Shown here piece after piece: positions 53,217 through 63,013 of a DNA stretch of 64,000 nucleotides (positions within the stretch are counted from its first letter, which is position 1; each line of letters starts with the position of its first letter). The DNA is taken from the NCBI RefSeq assembly GCF_933509905.1, contig NZ_OW150024.1, forward strand, positions 1,166,001 to 1,230,000. Direction: 5' to 3'. Position numbers and translations under genes: made by a program. Under the pieces are notes generated by a model that worked only from the letters and a program-made list of their open reading frames with translations, was not told where the DNA came from and did not search any database. The stretch comes from Trichlorobacter ammonificans (GTDB taxonomy: Bacteria; Desulfobacterota; Desulfuromonadia; Geobacterales; Pseudopelobacteraceae).

Positions 53217-55409
53217 ATGAACTTTTCACGCAGGACATTCCTGAAATCGGCCGGGGCGGCCACAGCCGGTATTGCCGCTGTCACCTCGATGCCGAAGAAA
53301 ATGCTTTCCTGGGCCGAGGACACGGCTCAGAAGGATATGAAGCAGGTTCCCACCTTCTGTGAGCTCTGTTTCTGGAACTGTGGCCTGGTGGCCAAGGTGG
53401 AGAACGGCAAGGTGGTCAAGGTCGACGGCAACCCCTTAAGCCTGCGGGGCCGGGGCCGGTTGTGCGGCCGTGGTAACGCTGCCCTGGGGGCGCTGTACGA
53501 TCCCGACCGGCTCAAGTATCCGATGATCAATACCGGCAAGCGGGGAGAACCGGTTTGGAAACGGGCCACCTGGGACGAGGCCCTGACCCTGATCGCCGGC
53601 AAGATGAAGGGAATCAAGGAGAAATACGGGGCAGAGTCCATGGCCCTGATCTATCACGGCACCGGAGCCTCCTTCTGGAAGCACCTGCTGCATGCCTACG
53701 GCAGCACCCTGTCGGCGGCACCCTCCTTTGCCCAGTGCCGGGGACCCCGGGATGTCGGCTTCTACCTTACCTATGGCTCCGATGTAGGGTCTCCCGAGTA
53801 CTACGATTTCAGCAAGAGCAAGTACATCGTGCTGTTCGGCTCCCATTTGGGGGAAAACGCCCACAACAGCCAGGTGCAGGATATCGTGAGCGGTCTGGCC
53901 GACGGCGCCAAAATGACCGTGGTCGATCCGCGTCTCTCCAACATCGCCTCCAAGGCGGACCACTGGCTGCCGATCAAACCGGCCACCGACCTGGCGCTGA
54001 TCCTTGCCTGGATTCGCCTCCTTATCGAGGAGGGGCTCTACGACAAGGAGTACGTGGCGAAATATGCCACCGGCTTTGATGGGCTTCGTGCCGCGGTGCA
54101 GCAGTACACGCCGGAGTGGGCCGAGACCGAGACCACCATTCCCAAGGAGATGATCGTCAAGGTTGCCCGCGAGATGGCAAAACAGGCGCCCCATGTCTGT
54201 GTCGGGGCTGGGCGCTATGCCGCCTGGTACGGTGACGATGTTCAACGCAGCCGCGGTATCGCCATCCTGAACGCGCTGCTCGGAAGCTGGGGCAGGAAAG
54301 GGGGCTACTTCTTCCCTACCGGCGCCAAGGTGCCCGAGTATCCGGGACTGCCGGCCTACCCGGAGCATGAGGAGGTGGCCAAGCTGGATGGGGCGTACCC
54401 CTATGCCGCCCTGCAGACCACCACCTCCATCCGGCAGGCCTCCAGCAGCGGCAAGCCCCGTCCGGTAAAGGCGTGGTTCGTCTACGGCTCCAACCTGATG
54501 AAGACCATGCCGGAAAAGCAGGAAACCATCAAGGCGATCCAGAGTCTCGACCTGCTGGTGACCATCGACACCATGCCGATGGATATCATCAACTATTCCG
54601 ACGTCGTGCTGCCCGAGTGCACCTACCTGGAGCGGCACGACAACATCAACGTGGGCAAGTTCAACGGGGAAGCCGAGATTGCGATCCGTCAGCCGGCGGT
54701 GGAGCCGCTCTGGGAAAGCAAGCCGTCCTGGTGGATGGTGAAGGAGCTGGGCAGCAAACTGGGACTGGCCGAGTACTTCCCCTGGAAGAATGGTGAAGAG
54801 TACATCGCCAAGCGGTGTGAGGCGGGCGGTATCGATTATGCCCAGTTGAAGCGTGACGGTGTCATCATCAAGAAAGGCGGGGCTCCCTACATCACCGCCG
54901 ACAGCCAGCCGGAGTTCGGTACGCCCAGCGGCAAGATCGAGCTGTACTCCGAGCAGCTTGCCGAAAAGGGGTTCGATCCGGTGCCCAAGTACACCAAGCA
55001 TCCCCAGCCGGCAGCCGGCCAGTTCCGGCTGCTCTTCGGCCGGTCGCCGCTGCATACCTTCTCCCGCACCACCAACAACTTCATGCTGACCGACCTGCAG
55101 AAGGAAAACCATCTCTGGCTGAACGCCCGGAAGGGGAAAGAGCTGGGCGTAAAGGATGGCGACTACGTGTTCCTGGAAAATCAGGATGGCGTCCGCTCGC
55201 CGGGCAGGATCAAGGTCAAGCTGACCCAGCGGCTGCGCGACGATGTGGTGTACATGTACCACGGTTTCGGCGTGCATGCCAAAGCCATGACCCGTGCCGA
55301 CAACCGGGGGATCGCCGATGACGACCTGATCACCAAGAGCGCCGTTGACCCGATTATGGGCGGTACGTCCATGCGCGGTAATTTTGTCAAGATTGTGAAG
55401 GGGGCCTGA
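53217..55409 (+). CDS. Twin-arginine-exported molybdopterin oxidoreductase, PsrA/PhsA type
   Basis: 730 residues from ATG 53217 (GGGAGG upstream). Tat signal NFSRRTFLKSAGAA, then the 4Fe-4S site C48, C51, C55, C83 (FCELCFWNCG, RLCGRG), molybdopterin-binding domains (VVDPRLSN, SDVVLPECTYLERHDN, LFGRSPLHTFSRTTNN) and a C-terminal dinucleotide-binding domain. Cys174 in SFAQCRGPRD is the probable Mo ligand, as in polysulfide/thiosulfate reductases. Substrate could be polysulfide, thiosulfate, tetrathionate or selenite. It is followed by NrfD and ferredoxin genes, forming a three-subunit complex. Confidence 0.88.
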   Translation: MNFSRRTFLKSAGAATAGIAAVTSMPKKMLSWAEDTAQKDMKQVPTFCELCFWNCGLVAKVENGKVVKVDGNPLSLRGRGRLCGRGNAALGALYDPDRLKYPMINTGKRGEPVWKRATWDEALTLIAGKMKGIKEKYGAESMALIYHGTGASFWKHLLHAYGSTLSAAPSFAQCRGPRDVGFYLTYGSDVGSPEYYDFSKSKYIVLFGSHLGENAHNSQVQDIVSGLADGAKMTVVDPRLSNIASKADHWLPIKPATDLALILAWIRLLIEEGLYDKEYVAKYATGFDGLRAAVQQYTPEWAETETTIPKEMIVKVAREMAKQAPHVCVGAGRYAAWYGDDVQRSRGIAILNALLGSWGRKGGYFFPTGAKVPEYPGLPAYPEHEEVAKLDGAYPYAALQTTTSIRQASSSGKPRPVKAWFVYGSNLMKTMPEKQETIKAIQSLDLLVTIDTMPMDIINYSDVVLPECTYLERHDNINVGKFNGEAEIAIRQPAVEPLWESKPSWWMVKELGSKLGLAEYFPWKNGEEYIAKRCEAGGIDYAQLKRDGVIIKKGGAPYITADSQPEFGTPSGKIELYSEQLAEKGFDPVPKYTKHPQPAAGQFRLLFGRSPLHTFSRTTNNFMLTDLQKENHLWLNARKGKELGVKDGDYVFLENQDGVRSPGRIKVKLTQRLRDDVVYMYHGFGVHAKAMTRADNRGIADDDLITKSAVDPIMGGTSMRGNFVKIVKGA

Positions 55410-55410
55410 C

Positions 55411-56568
55411 ATGGAAATTTTCGGCGTACTCGTACCTACCAGGGAAAAAATATCTGCAACCATTGCCGATGTGGCAAAAGGCAAGGGGGGGCTGCCGCTC
55501 TACGTTTCACTGTTCGGCATGTTGATCGGCTTCGTTGCCATCGCCTCAATCTTCATCCAGGGGCACGGTCATACCATCAACACTACGAACAACCTCCCCT
55601 GGGGACTGCAGATCACCACCTACATCTACTTCGTGCTGATCAGTACCGGCTGCACCTTTGTCAACTTTTTCGGCCATGTATTCTTTCCGCAGCAGTACAA
55701 GCCCTTTGCCTCCCGGGTCATCTTCCTGGGGATCATGACCGCGGCTGCCGCCTTCTTCTCCCTGGCCACGGAGATGGGGCGGATCGACCGGATGTACAAC
55801 TTCCTGCTGTCGCCCAACCCGACTTCACCCATGTTCTGGATGTCGGTCTGGTACACCGCCTACTTCATCATGATCGTGCTGGAGTACATCAATATCCAGA
55901 CCAACAAGCATTCCAACCGGGTGATGTGGGGGGCCTTCTTCGTGGCGGTCATCACCCACAGTACCCTGGGGAGCCTGCTGGGGGCGGTCAGTTCCCGCGC
56001 GTACTACTACAGCGCCCTGCTGCCGTTCTATTTCCTGTTCATCGCCTTTTTGACCGGCTGCGCCTTGACCGCCATCGTGGCGGCGCTGACCGTGAAGCAG
56101 CAGAAGCTCGACGCCGACTTCCATCTGGAGCCCTTTGTCAAGTTCCTGCGCATCGGCCTGGGGCTGGCCTTCCTGCTGGGCTTCTGGCGTACCGCCATCG
56201 GCCTGGCCGGCCATGTGGACGGTTCCGAAGTGTTTGCCATGACCGCTCTGAACAATATCCTCTTCGGTATGGGCGTTGCCGTGGTGGTGCCCTACATCAT
56301 GCTGAGTCTGAGCCGCAGTGCCTCCTGGCTGGCCTTTACCGGCCTGTTCATCATGGTGACCCAGTTCAAGACCAGAAGCGACCTGGTGCTGGGTGGTTTC
56401 AAGGTGCCGTTGTTCCGGGTGTACGATATGCCGGAAACCATCACCTACACCCCGTCGGTTCATGAGTTCCTCGTGCTGGTGGCATCGGTCTCACTGGTCA
56501 GCACCCTTTACATTTTCTGCGAAAAAACAGGTCTTTTTGAAATTGCTGACAGCAAGGAGGCACATTAA
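55411..56568 (+). CDS. NrfD/PsrC-like membrane quinol-binding subunit
   Basis: 385 residues with 9-10 hydrophobic helices, beginning [20 protein letters not shown] and including [20 protein letters not shown]. This family anchors molybdoenzyme complexes in the membrane and exchanges electrons with quinones. It starts 1 base after the molybdoenzyme stop, and the ferredoxin gene follows by 2 bases. The gene order A-C-B (catalytic, membrane, iron-sulfur) differs from the common psrABC order. Confidence 0.88.
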   Translation: MEIFGVLVPTREKISATIADVAKGKGGLPLYVSLFGMLIGFVAIASIFIQGHGHTINTTNNLPWGLQITTYIYFVLISTGCTFVNFFGHVFFPQQYKPFASRVIFLGIMTAAAAFFSLATEMGRIDRMYNFLLSPNPTSPMFWMSVWYTAYFIMIVLEYINIQTNKHSNRVMWGAFFVAVITHSTLGSLLGAVSSRAYYYSALLPFYFLFIAFLTGCALTAIVAALTVKQQKLDADFHLEPFVKFLRIGLGLAFLLGFWRTAIGLAGHVDGSEVFAMTALNNILFGMGVAVVVPYIMLSLSRSASWLAFTGLFIMVTQFKTRSDLVLGGFKVPLFRVYDMPETITYTPSVHEFLVLVASVSLVSTLYIFCEKTGLFEIADSKEAH

Positions 56569-56570
56569 CC

Positions 56571-57287
56571 ATGGAACAGTTCGACGATAAGGATATCCTT
56601 GAGATCATGCGGGAAGACCTGCAGCGCGCCCTGAAAAAGGAGCGCAAGGATCGGCGCTGGGCCATGGCCATTGATCTCAGGAAATGCATCGGCTGCCATG
56701 CCTGCACCACCGGGTGCATGTCCGAGAACCTGACCCCGCCCGAAATCCACTACCGTCCGGTAAAGGAGGAGGAGATCGGCGAATACCCCAACACCTCGGT
56801 GCGTTTTCTGCCCCGGCCCTGCATGCAGTGCGACGCCCCCACCTGCACACCGGTCTGCCCGGTGACCGCCACCTACAAGCGGGACGACGGCATCGTCACC
56901 ATCGACTACAAAAAATGCATCGGCTGTCGCTACTGCCTGGTGGCCTGTCCCTACGCCGCCCGCTCCGCCGACGTCGGCCATTACTACACCGGCGATTTCC
57001 ATGACAAGACCTACGAAGTTGAGAACTCCGGCGAATACGGCAAGACCTTCAAGCGCAAATCCCACTGGCATTCCCCGGTGGGCAACGCCCGCAAGTGCCA
57101 TTTCTGCATCCACCGGGTGGAGAAGGGAGAACTGACCCGGTGCACCACCACCTGCCTGGGACATGCCACTTACTTCGGCGATATCAACGATCCCAAGGCC
57201 CTGATCACCAAGCTGATTTCCCGGCCCAACGTGATCAAGTACAAGGAAGAGCTGGGTACCAAGCCGATGGTGTTCTACATCGTCTGA
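56571..57287 (+). CDS. Four-cluster iron-sulfur subunit (PsrB/DmsB-like)
   Basis: 238 residues with Cys groups for four 4Fe-4S clusters: [40 protein letters not shown] and CHFCIHRV with CTTTC. It transfers electrons between the NrfD subunit and the molybdopterin subunit. No signal peptide is seen, so it would ride with the Tat-exported catalytic subunit. It is the last gene of the psr-like operon; a stem CCCGG-TACG-CCGGG lies 46 bases downstream without a T-tract. Confidence 0.92.
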   Translation: MEQFDDKDILEIMREDLQRALKKERKDRRWAMAIDLRKCIGCHACTTGCMSENLTPPEIHYRPVKEEEIGEYPNTSVRFLPRPCMQCDAPTCTPVCPVTATYKRDDGIVTIDYKKCIGCRYCLVACPYAARSADVGHYYTGDFHDKTYEVENSGEYGKTFKRKSHWHSPVGNARKCHFCIHRVEKGELTRCTTTCLGHATYFGDINDPKALITKLISRPNVIKYKEELGTKPMVFYIV

Positions 57288-57373
57288 TCCGGGCTGGACA
57301 TATTCCCGAACAATGCTACAGTACAATTCGTTAACCCGGTACGCCGGGAATACTGAAAAGAGGAGATCGCATC

Positions 57374-57580
57374 ATGAAGAAGATCGTAGCCATGCTGGTA
57401 GCCGCCCTGATGACCGCAAGCCTGTCCTTTGCCGCTGAGCCGAAGAAGGAAGCCGCACCTGCTGCTGCTCCCGCTGCGGAGAAGGCCGAGAAGAAGGACG
57501 CTGCCAAGAAGGAGAAGAAGGCCCCCAAAAAGGAAGCCAAACCGGCTGCCAAGGGCAAGAAGGAAATGTCCGGGTGCTGA
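57374..57580 (+). CDS. Small secreted Lys/Ala-rich peptide ending in Gly-Cys
   Basis: 68 residues with AAGAGGAG upstream. Signal peptide (VAMLVAALMTASLSFA), then a low-complexity Lys/Ala/Glu/Pro-rich chain (AEKKDAAKKEKKAPKK) ending EMSGC; the only mature Cys is the last residue. No fold is predicted from sequence. It lies between the psr-like operon and a strong terminator. Its terminal Gly-Cys matches that of the 107-residue secreted protein upstream of the rhodanese gene. Confidence 0.7.
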   Translation: MKKIVAMLVAALMTASLSFAAEPKKEAAPAAAPAAEKAEKKDAAKKEKKAPKKEAKPAAKGKKEMSGC

Positions 57581-57601
57581 TCTGCCGGCACTGAGTATCC
57601 A

Positions 57602-57636
57602 GGGGGGACACAAAGGTTTTGTGTCTCCCCTTTTTT
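57602..57636 (+). terminator. Strong terminator after the Lys/Ala-rich peptide gene
   Basis: A 13-pair stem (57602-57614 with 57618-57630, one G-T pair) is followed by TTTTTT. It closes the rhodanese/psr locus. Confidence 0.9.
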
Positions 57637-57657
57637 ACGCAACGGGGAGGTGGAGTG

Positions 57658-58275
57658 ATGGCGGTTCGGAGGGATTTTGACGCGGCTGCCGCTGCCTGGG
57701 ACGAGAAACCGCATCGGGTCAGGCTGGCCGGGGATATCGCGACGGCCATACAGGCACGCCTGCCGGTGTCCAAAGGATGGCACGCCATGGACCTGGGCTG
57801 TGGTACCGGCCTGCTTACCCTGCAGCTTGCGCCGCTGGTGCGGGATATCGTCGGTGTGGACGGCTCACGGGGGATGTTGGAAAAACTGGACGAAAAGGTA
57901 CGCGCCGCGGGCTGCTCCAACGTCCGTACCCTATACTGTGACCTGGAGCGGGACGAACTGCCGGAAGGAACCTTCGATCTGATCACGGCTGCCATGCTGC
58001 TGCATCATATTCCGGACGTAGCGCAGCTGATCGATGCATTGCGGCGGCGGCTGCAGCCCGGCGGCTGGCTTGCCCTGGCCGACCTGGACCAGGAGGACGG
58101 CAGCTTCCATGAGGATGCCACCGGCGTATTCCATAACGGGTTCAGCCGCGAATGTCTGCTGGCGTTGCTGTCGGACGCGGGGTTCGGCGAGGTGACGGTG
58201 GCGCCTGCTGCCGAGGTGGTCAAGGGGGAGCGGCACTATCCGGTGCTGCTGGCGGTGGGACGACGCTGCAGATGA
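57658..58275 (+). CDS. Class I SAM-dependent methyltransferase
   Basis: 205 residues from ATG 57658 with GGGGAGGTGGAG upstream; a frame from 57619 would start inside the terminator. SAM-binding motif I is AMDLGCGTGLLTLQL and motif II is VGVDGSRGMLEKL; FDLITAAMLLHHIPD is the post-motif of the UbiE/methyltransferase-11 group. Substrate unknown; no pathway neighbours. It may be cotranscribed with the chemoreceptor gene 30 bases downstream. Confidence 0.87.
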   Translation: MAVRRDFDAAAAAWDEKPHRVRLAGDIATAIQARLPVSKGWHAMDLGCGTGLLTLQLAPLVRDIVGVDGSRGMLEKLDEKVRAAGCSNVRTLYCDLERDELPEGTFDLITAAMLLHHIPDVAQLIDALRRRLQPGGWLALADLDQEDGSFHEDATGVFHNGFSRECLLALLSDAGFGEVTVAPAAEVVKGERHYPVLLAVGRRCR

Positions 58276-58305
58276 TGCGGCACGGTAGGGGAGGGGAGAA
58301 CGCCA

Positions 58306-59955
58306 ATGAATATCAGCCTGAAAATGAAGCTGTTCGGCATGACCTCGTTGATGATGCTGTTGATGGCAGTGGTCGGTGGTATCGGTCTTGCCGGCTTCCG
58401 GCAGAGTAACCAGGAGCTGGAGCGGGTCTTCCAGGTGAACATGAAGAATGCCACCCTGCTCTCCAAAATCGACGGCCTGCTGCGCGCCAGCCGCATCCAG
58501 ATGCTGCTGGCCCTGCAGCATGATCCCAGCAACGAATTCAGCAAGCTCCATGACCATGAAACGTCCCTGCATATCGAGCTGACCCGCAAGTATGCCGGTG
58601 AGATTGCCGCACTCTGGAACGACTACTACGGACGAATCGATGCAGCGCAAACCCGGGCCCTGGCCGATGCCTACCAGAAGGACCGCCAGACGTTCCACCA
58701 AGAGGGGATCGAACCGGTTATTGCCGCGGTCGAGGGTGGCGACTTCAAAGAGGCGTACCATATCACCATCAATACCATCAACCCGACCATCCAGAAAGCG
58801 AACCGCTCCCTTGACGCTTTGATGCAGCACGAGGTGAGCCAGGCGGAGCAGGCCCACACGAAAAGCCAGAAAAAGTATTCGCTGCTGCGTACCGCCATTA
58901 TCGGGTCCATTCTGGTGGCGCTGGTGTGCGGTTTCGGTGCCGGGTTCGTCATTGCCAGCTCCATCGGCCGGTCCTCGATAGAGCTGAAAAGTGCCGCGGA
59001 AAAACTGGCAGGCGGCAACCTGACCGTCCGGGCCGACGTGTCGTCGGGGGATGAACTGGGGGTTATCGGGCAGAGTTTCAACAAAATTGCCGACACCCTG
59101 CAGACGGTCATGGAACGGGTCCGCAGCTCATCTGGTGCGCTCACCGCCGCAGCCGCAGAACTGCGCAGCAATGCAGAGCAGATCGCTACCGGTGCCGAGC
59201 ATGTTGCCGCCCAGGCGACATCGGTTGCCACTGCCGGCGAAGAGATGGCAGCCACCTCCAACGAGATTGCCGGCAGTTGCGGTATGGCGGCGGAACGTGC
59301 CGATCAGGCCTGTACGGCAGCGACCAACGGCGTCCGGATTGTCCAGCTGACCGTTGAGGGGATGGCACGTATTGCCGGTAAGGTGCAGGATAGTGCCAAG
59401 ACCGTGGAAAGCCTGGGAGAGCGTTCCGATCAGATCGGGCAGATCATCGGCACCATAGAGGATATTGCCGATCAGACCAACCTGCTGGCGCTCAACGCCG
59501 CCATCGAGGCGGCCAGGGCCGGAGAGCAGGGGCGGGGGTTTGCCGTGGTGGCCGATGAGGTGCGCGCCCTGGCTGAACGCACCACCCGTGCCACCCGGGA
59601 AATCGGCGAGATGATCAAGGCGATCCAGGGTGAGACCCGCAATGCGGTCGCCGCCATGGAGGATGGCGTGCGGGAGGTTGATCAGGGCACGAGCGATGCG
59701 GCCCGTTCCGGCGAAGCTCTGCAGCAGATCCTGGCGCAGGTCAACGATGTTACCCAGCAGATCGGCCAGATCGCGACAGCGGCCGAAGAACAGACTGCCA
59801 CTACCGGTGAGATCAGTGGTAATATGCAGAAAATTACCGAAGTAGTGCAGGATACCGCCGGAGGTGCCCAGAGGACCGCGGCGGCGGCGGCGCGGCTGTC
59901 GGGGCTTGCCCAGGATCTCGAGGCCATTGTCGCACAATTCAGACTGAACCCCTGA
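58306..59955 (+). CDS. Methyl-accepting chemotaxis protein
   Basis: 549 residues. Two membrane segments (about 11-31 and 193-215), a periplasmic four-helix-bundle ligand domain between them, HAMP, and a cytoplasmic signalling domain with the conserved hairpin tip [35 protein letters not shown]-type motif (quoted here as [20 protein letters not shown]). Methylation-region Gln/Glu sites flank the tip. It signals through CheA/CheW encoded elsewhere. The start has GGGGAGGGGAG upstream. The effector is unknown. Confidence 0.94.
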   Translation: MNISLKMKLFGMTSLMMLLMAVVGGIGLAGFRQSNQELERVFQVNMKNATLLSKIDGLLRASRIQMLLALQHDPSNEFSKLHDHETSLHIELTRKYAGEIAALWNDYYGRIDAAQTRALADAYQKDRQTFHQEGIEPVIAAVEGGDFKEAYHITINTINPTIQKANRSLDALMQHEVSQAEQAHTKSQKKYSLLRTAIIGSILVALVCGFGAGFVIASSIGRSSIELKSAAEKLAGGNLTVRADVSSGDELGVIGQSFNKIADTLQTVMERVRSSSGALTAAAAELRSNAEQIATGAEHVAAQATSVATAGEEMAATSNEIAGSCGMAAERADQACTAATNGVRIVQLTVEGMARIAGKVQDSAKTVESLGERSDQIGQIIGTIEDIADQTNLLALNAAIEAARAGEQGRGFAVVADEVRALAERTTRATREIGEMIKAIQGETRNAVAAMEDGVREVDQGTSDAARSGEALQQILAQVNDVTQQIGQIATAAEEQTATTGEISGNMQKITEVVQDTAGGAQRTAAAAARLSGLAQDLEAIVAQFRLNP

Positions 59956-60010
59956 GGCGACAGCGAGTCGCCCGGGCAGGCAGCTGATGGAGCTACGGGG
60001 TCACACAACA

Positions 60011-60949
60011 ATGAAACAGGACTCGGTCAGAAAAATACTGTTCATGCTCTTGCTCGTGGCCTGCTTCCTGCCGCAGGTCGGCACTGCCACGGCGCTGATC
60101 GGCGGTATTCTGTTCAGCCTGGTGCTGGGCAACCCCTGGCCCCGCCTGACCGCTGCCTGGAGCAAGAAACTGCTGCAGGTTTCCGTTGTGGGGCTCGGGT
60201 TTGGCCTCAGCCTGGCCACGGTGGTGCAGGTGGGCGCCCATTCCGCTGTCTACACCATTGTGGGGATCGCGGCGACCCTGGCGGCAGGGTGGGCACTCGG
60301 CAGAGTGGTCGGCACGACGCCCGCGCAGTCACTGCTGATTTCCTTCGGTACGGCCATCTGCGGCGGCAGCGCCATTGCGGCCATGGCACCGGTGTTGCGG
60401 GCAGAAGACGATGAAGTTGCCGTATCGCTGGCAACGGTGTTTACCCTGAATGCCGTGGCACTGCTGCTCTTTCCGCTCCTGGGGCATCTCTTGGGCCTCA
60501 GTCAGCAACAGTTCGGCCTGTGGGCAGGGCTGGCCATCCACGATACCAGCAGTGTGGTCGGGGCGGCAGCCGTGTTCGGTACCACTGCTCTGGCGGTGGG
60601 GACCACGGTCAAGCTGACCCGGGCACTCTGGATCATGCCCTGCGTGTTGATGGTGTCGATGGTGAAACGTTCGGAACAGCGGGCGCCGTTTCCCCTCTTT
60701 ATTGTCGGTTTCATGGCCGCAGCAGCGGCCCATACGTTGCTGCCGCCGCTGGAGCCGGTCTGGAGCTCGCTGGCGCTGGCGGCCCGACAAAGTCTGGTGG
60801 CCACCCTGTTCCTGATCGGCGCGGGGTTAAGCCGTGAAGTGCTGGGGCGGGTCGGGGTGCGCCCGCTGCTCCAGGGGCTGCTGCTCTGGATGGCGGTCAG
60901 CGGGCTGACCGCAGTTGCCATTCTTTTCGGCGTCATTGCTCCGCCCTGA
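60011..60949 (+). CDS. YeiH/UPF0324 putative inorganic-ion or sulfate-type permease
   Basis: 312 residues from ATG 60011 (an ATG at 59987 gives 8 more residues; neither has a strong ribosome site). About 10 hydrophobic helices with family blocks VGLGFGLSL, ISFGTAICGGSAIAAMAPV and GLAIHDTSSVVGAA. The UPF0324 family is often placed with sulfate/sulfite or anion transport, but function is not established. It precedes a 29-residue membrane peptide and two multihaem cytochrome genes. Confidence 0.85.
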   Translation: MKQDSVRKILFMLLLVACFLPQVGTATALIGGILFSLVLGNPWPRLTAAWSKKLLQVSVVGLGFGLSLATVVQVGAHSAVYTIVGIAATLAAGWALGRVVGTTPAQSLLISFGTAICGGSAIAAMAPVLRAEDDEVAVSLATVFTLNAVALLLFPLLGHLLGLSQQQFGLWAGLAIHDTSSVVGAAAVFGTTALAVGTTVKLTRALWIMPCVLMVSMVKRSEQRAPFPLFIVGFMAAAAAHTLLPPLEPVWSSLALAARQSLVATLFLIGAGLSREVLGRVGVRPLLQGLLLWMAVSGLTAVAILFGVIAPP

Positions 60950-60976
60950 ATCAATCCAAAATACTGGGGAGGTTTC

Positions 60977-61066
60977 ATGAAGGATATCCTGCTGCTCGTG
61001 ATCGTTCTGGTGGTCTGGATAGCGTTGCAGAAGTTCATTCTGCCCCGCTTCGGCATCCAGACCTGA
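60977..61066 (+). CDS. 29-residue single-pass membrane peptide
   Basis: A complete ORF with a strong GGGGAGG 5 bases before the ATG. The peptide MKDILLLVIVLVVWIALQKF is a single membrane helix followed by ILPRFGIQT. I recall similar tiny MKD...LP.FG peptides in Geobacter-type genomes but cannot verify this. It could be a small subunit or assembly factor for a neighbouring membrane protein. Confidence 0.6.
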   Translation: MKDILLLVIVLVVWIALQKFILPRFGIQT

Positions 61067-61159
61067 CTGTCCAGAAGCTGCGACCTCGGGGACCGGGGCG
61101 CTCAAACGGAACAGAAGCACGATGCTTCTGCTGAAAGCAAAAAATAACGTGGAACCGGT

Positions 61160-63013
61160 TTGTCTCTTCGTCTGATACCCTCAATCATGGTGTTGCTCTG
61201 CCTGTTGCTCTGGCTGGCCGGATGCACTGCTGCTTCCGGTAACCGGGAGCAGTGCCTCTCCTGCCACCGGGGAATCGAGCATGTCTCACCTGCCCATCCC
61301 GGCTGCGTTTCCTGCCACGGCGGCGACCCCGCCGCCCGTGGCAAGGAGGCGGCCCATGCCGGCATGCGGGGGGAGGGGAACCCCTCGGCGCCGGAGAGCT
61401 GGCGGGAGGGGTGCGGCAGTTGCCACCGCTACCAGTTGGAGCGGGTCAGAAGCACCATCATGCAGACCAATGCCGGCATGATCCGCACCATCCAGCGCAC
61501 CTGGGAAGGGGAGGACGGCCGTGACTACGTGGCGTCCGACGGCGAGCTGTTCGGGGGCGACGGCCGGAAGGTGCAGTTGAGTCCGGTGGTGGAACTGGAC
61601 AATCTTTCCGGCGAGCTGTACCGCAAGTTCTGCTCCCGCTGCCATATCGGCATCGCCAACGACGACTCCTACGGCGCAGTGCACTCCTCCGGTTGCGCTG
61701 CCTGCCACTTTCCCCGCAACAACACCGCAACCTACGTCGGAACGGACACAACCGTACGGGGAACGGCCGCCTCATCCGCCAGCCATGCCCTGGAACCGTT
61801 GCCGGACGTCCAGGTTTGCAGCCGCTGTCACAACCGCAGCGGCAGGATCGCCTTCTCCTACCAGGGACTCTACGACGGCAACAACGGCCTGGTGCCCACC
61901 AGGCACGGCGAGGCCGGTCCGGTGATGACCAGCGGTGCCCGCAACCTGGTGCATATCACCCCTGACGTCCATTTTGCGGCCGGCATGGAGTGCATCGACT
62001 GTCATACCTCCCGGGATGTCATGGGGGACGGCTTTGCCTATCCCACCATGTACCAGCAGACCGAGATCCGCTGCGAGGACTGCCACGGCAGTCCGACGGA
62101 GGTGCCGCGTTACCGCGAGATCACCCGGGAGAACGACGAGGTGCTGCGGGAATCCCGTCAGTACAAGCGTCCCATGCAGGCGGGGGACCGGATGATCCAG
62201 ACCTCGAAAGGGCGTAGCTACGCCAACGTCTTTTACCGCGACGGCGTCATCTGGCTGCAGGGAAAACGCAGCGGCAAGCTGCATACCACCAAGGTCATCA
62301 CCGGCACCCCGGCCCACCGGATCGCCGGCCACGAGCGGATGGAGTGCTACAGTTGCCATTCCCGCACCGTGGTGCAGTGCTACGGCTGCCATACCCGCTA
62401 CGACAAGGGGTGGGCGGGGATGGATTTCATCAAGGGGGAGGAAACACCGGGCGCCTTTTCCGAAAGCGAGGATTACCGCATGCTCTCGCCGTTTCCGCTG
62501 GCCCTGAACCAGCGGGGCAAGGTCTCGCCGGTCACCCCCGGCTGCCAGACCTTCATCACGGTGGCCGAAAAGGACGGCTCCTTCTCCCGGTTGGAGTATG
62601 TGGCACGCTACCAGGGAAAACAGCAGTTGCGCTTTGCTCCCTTCTACTCCCACAATACCGGCAAAAAAGCGGTGGGCTGCAGCGAATGCCACGGTAACCC
62701 GGCCTATCTCGGCTTCGGCCAGCACCTGGTCGAGGGGAACAGCATCAAGGCAACACTGCTGTGCGAACGTTCCGACACGAAACCGCTGGACGGTTTCCTG
62801 ACCATGGAGCGCGGCAGGGTGGCGGCCTTTTCCGCCGTTACCCGGGAGAACGCCCGTCCCCTGAACGCTGCCGAGGTGAAGCGGGCCCTGTCGGTGAACC
62901 TCTGCCTGCCGTGCCACACACGGCCTGAGGACCCCATCTATCGGAAAGGACTGGACTATCGTGCACTGGATGATCCTCTGCATCGTCGTCTGCTGTCTGT
63001 CGGCGGTCGCTGA
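61160..63013 (+). CDS. Lipoprotein dodecahaem c-type cytochrome
   Basis: 617 residues from a TTG at 61160 (GTGGAAC upstream; ATG 61187 would keep the lipobox but shorten the signal peptide). The signal ends with lipobox LLLWLAGC, so the mature protein is probably an outer-membrane lipoprotein. Twelve CxxCH haem sites: CLSCH, CVSCH, CGSCH, CSRCH, CAACH, CSRCH, CIDCH, CEDCH, CYSCH, CYGCH, CSECH and CLPCH. Haem spacing is uneven with large loops, as in extracellular electron-transfer cytochromes. The 3' end overlaps the next cytochrome gene by 53 bases. Confidence 0.9.
   Translation: MSLRLIPSIMVLLCLLLWLAGCTAASGNREQCLSCHRGIEHVSPAHPGCVSCHGGDPAARGKEAAHAGMRGEGNPSAPESWREGCGSCHRYQLERVRSTIMQTNAGMIRTIQRTWEGEDGRDYVASDGELFGGDGRKVQLSPVVELDNLSGELYRKFCSRCHIGIANDDSYGAVHSSGCAACHFPRNNTATYVGTDTTVRGTAASSASHALEPLPDVQVCSRCHNRSGRIAFSYQGLYDGNNGLVPTRHGEAGPVMTSGARNLVHITPDVHFAAGMECIDCHTSRDVMGDGFAYPTMYQQTEIRCEDCHGSPTEVPRYREITRENDEVLRESRQYKRPMQAGDRMIQTSKGRSYANVFYRDGVIWLQGKRSGKLHTTKVITGTPAHRIAGHERMECYSCHSRTVVQCYGCHTRYDKGWAGMDFIKGEETPGAFSESEDYRMLSPFPLALNQRGKVSPVTPGCQTFITVAEKDGSFSRLEYVARYQGKQQLRFAPFYSHNTGKKAVGCSECHGNPAYLGFGQHLVEGNSIKATLLCERSDTKPLDGFLTMERGRVAAFSAVTRENARPLNAAEVKRALSVNLCLPCHTRPEDPIYRKGLDYRALDDPLHRRLLSVGGR

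Noticed and set aside
57619-57657. Earlier start of the methyltransferase at 57619
   Set aside because: It lies inside the terminator stem; the ATG at 57658 has a strong ribosome site.
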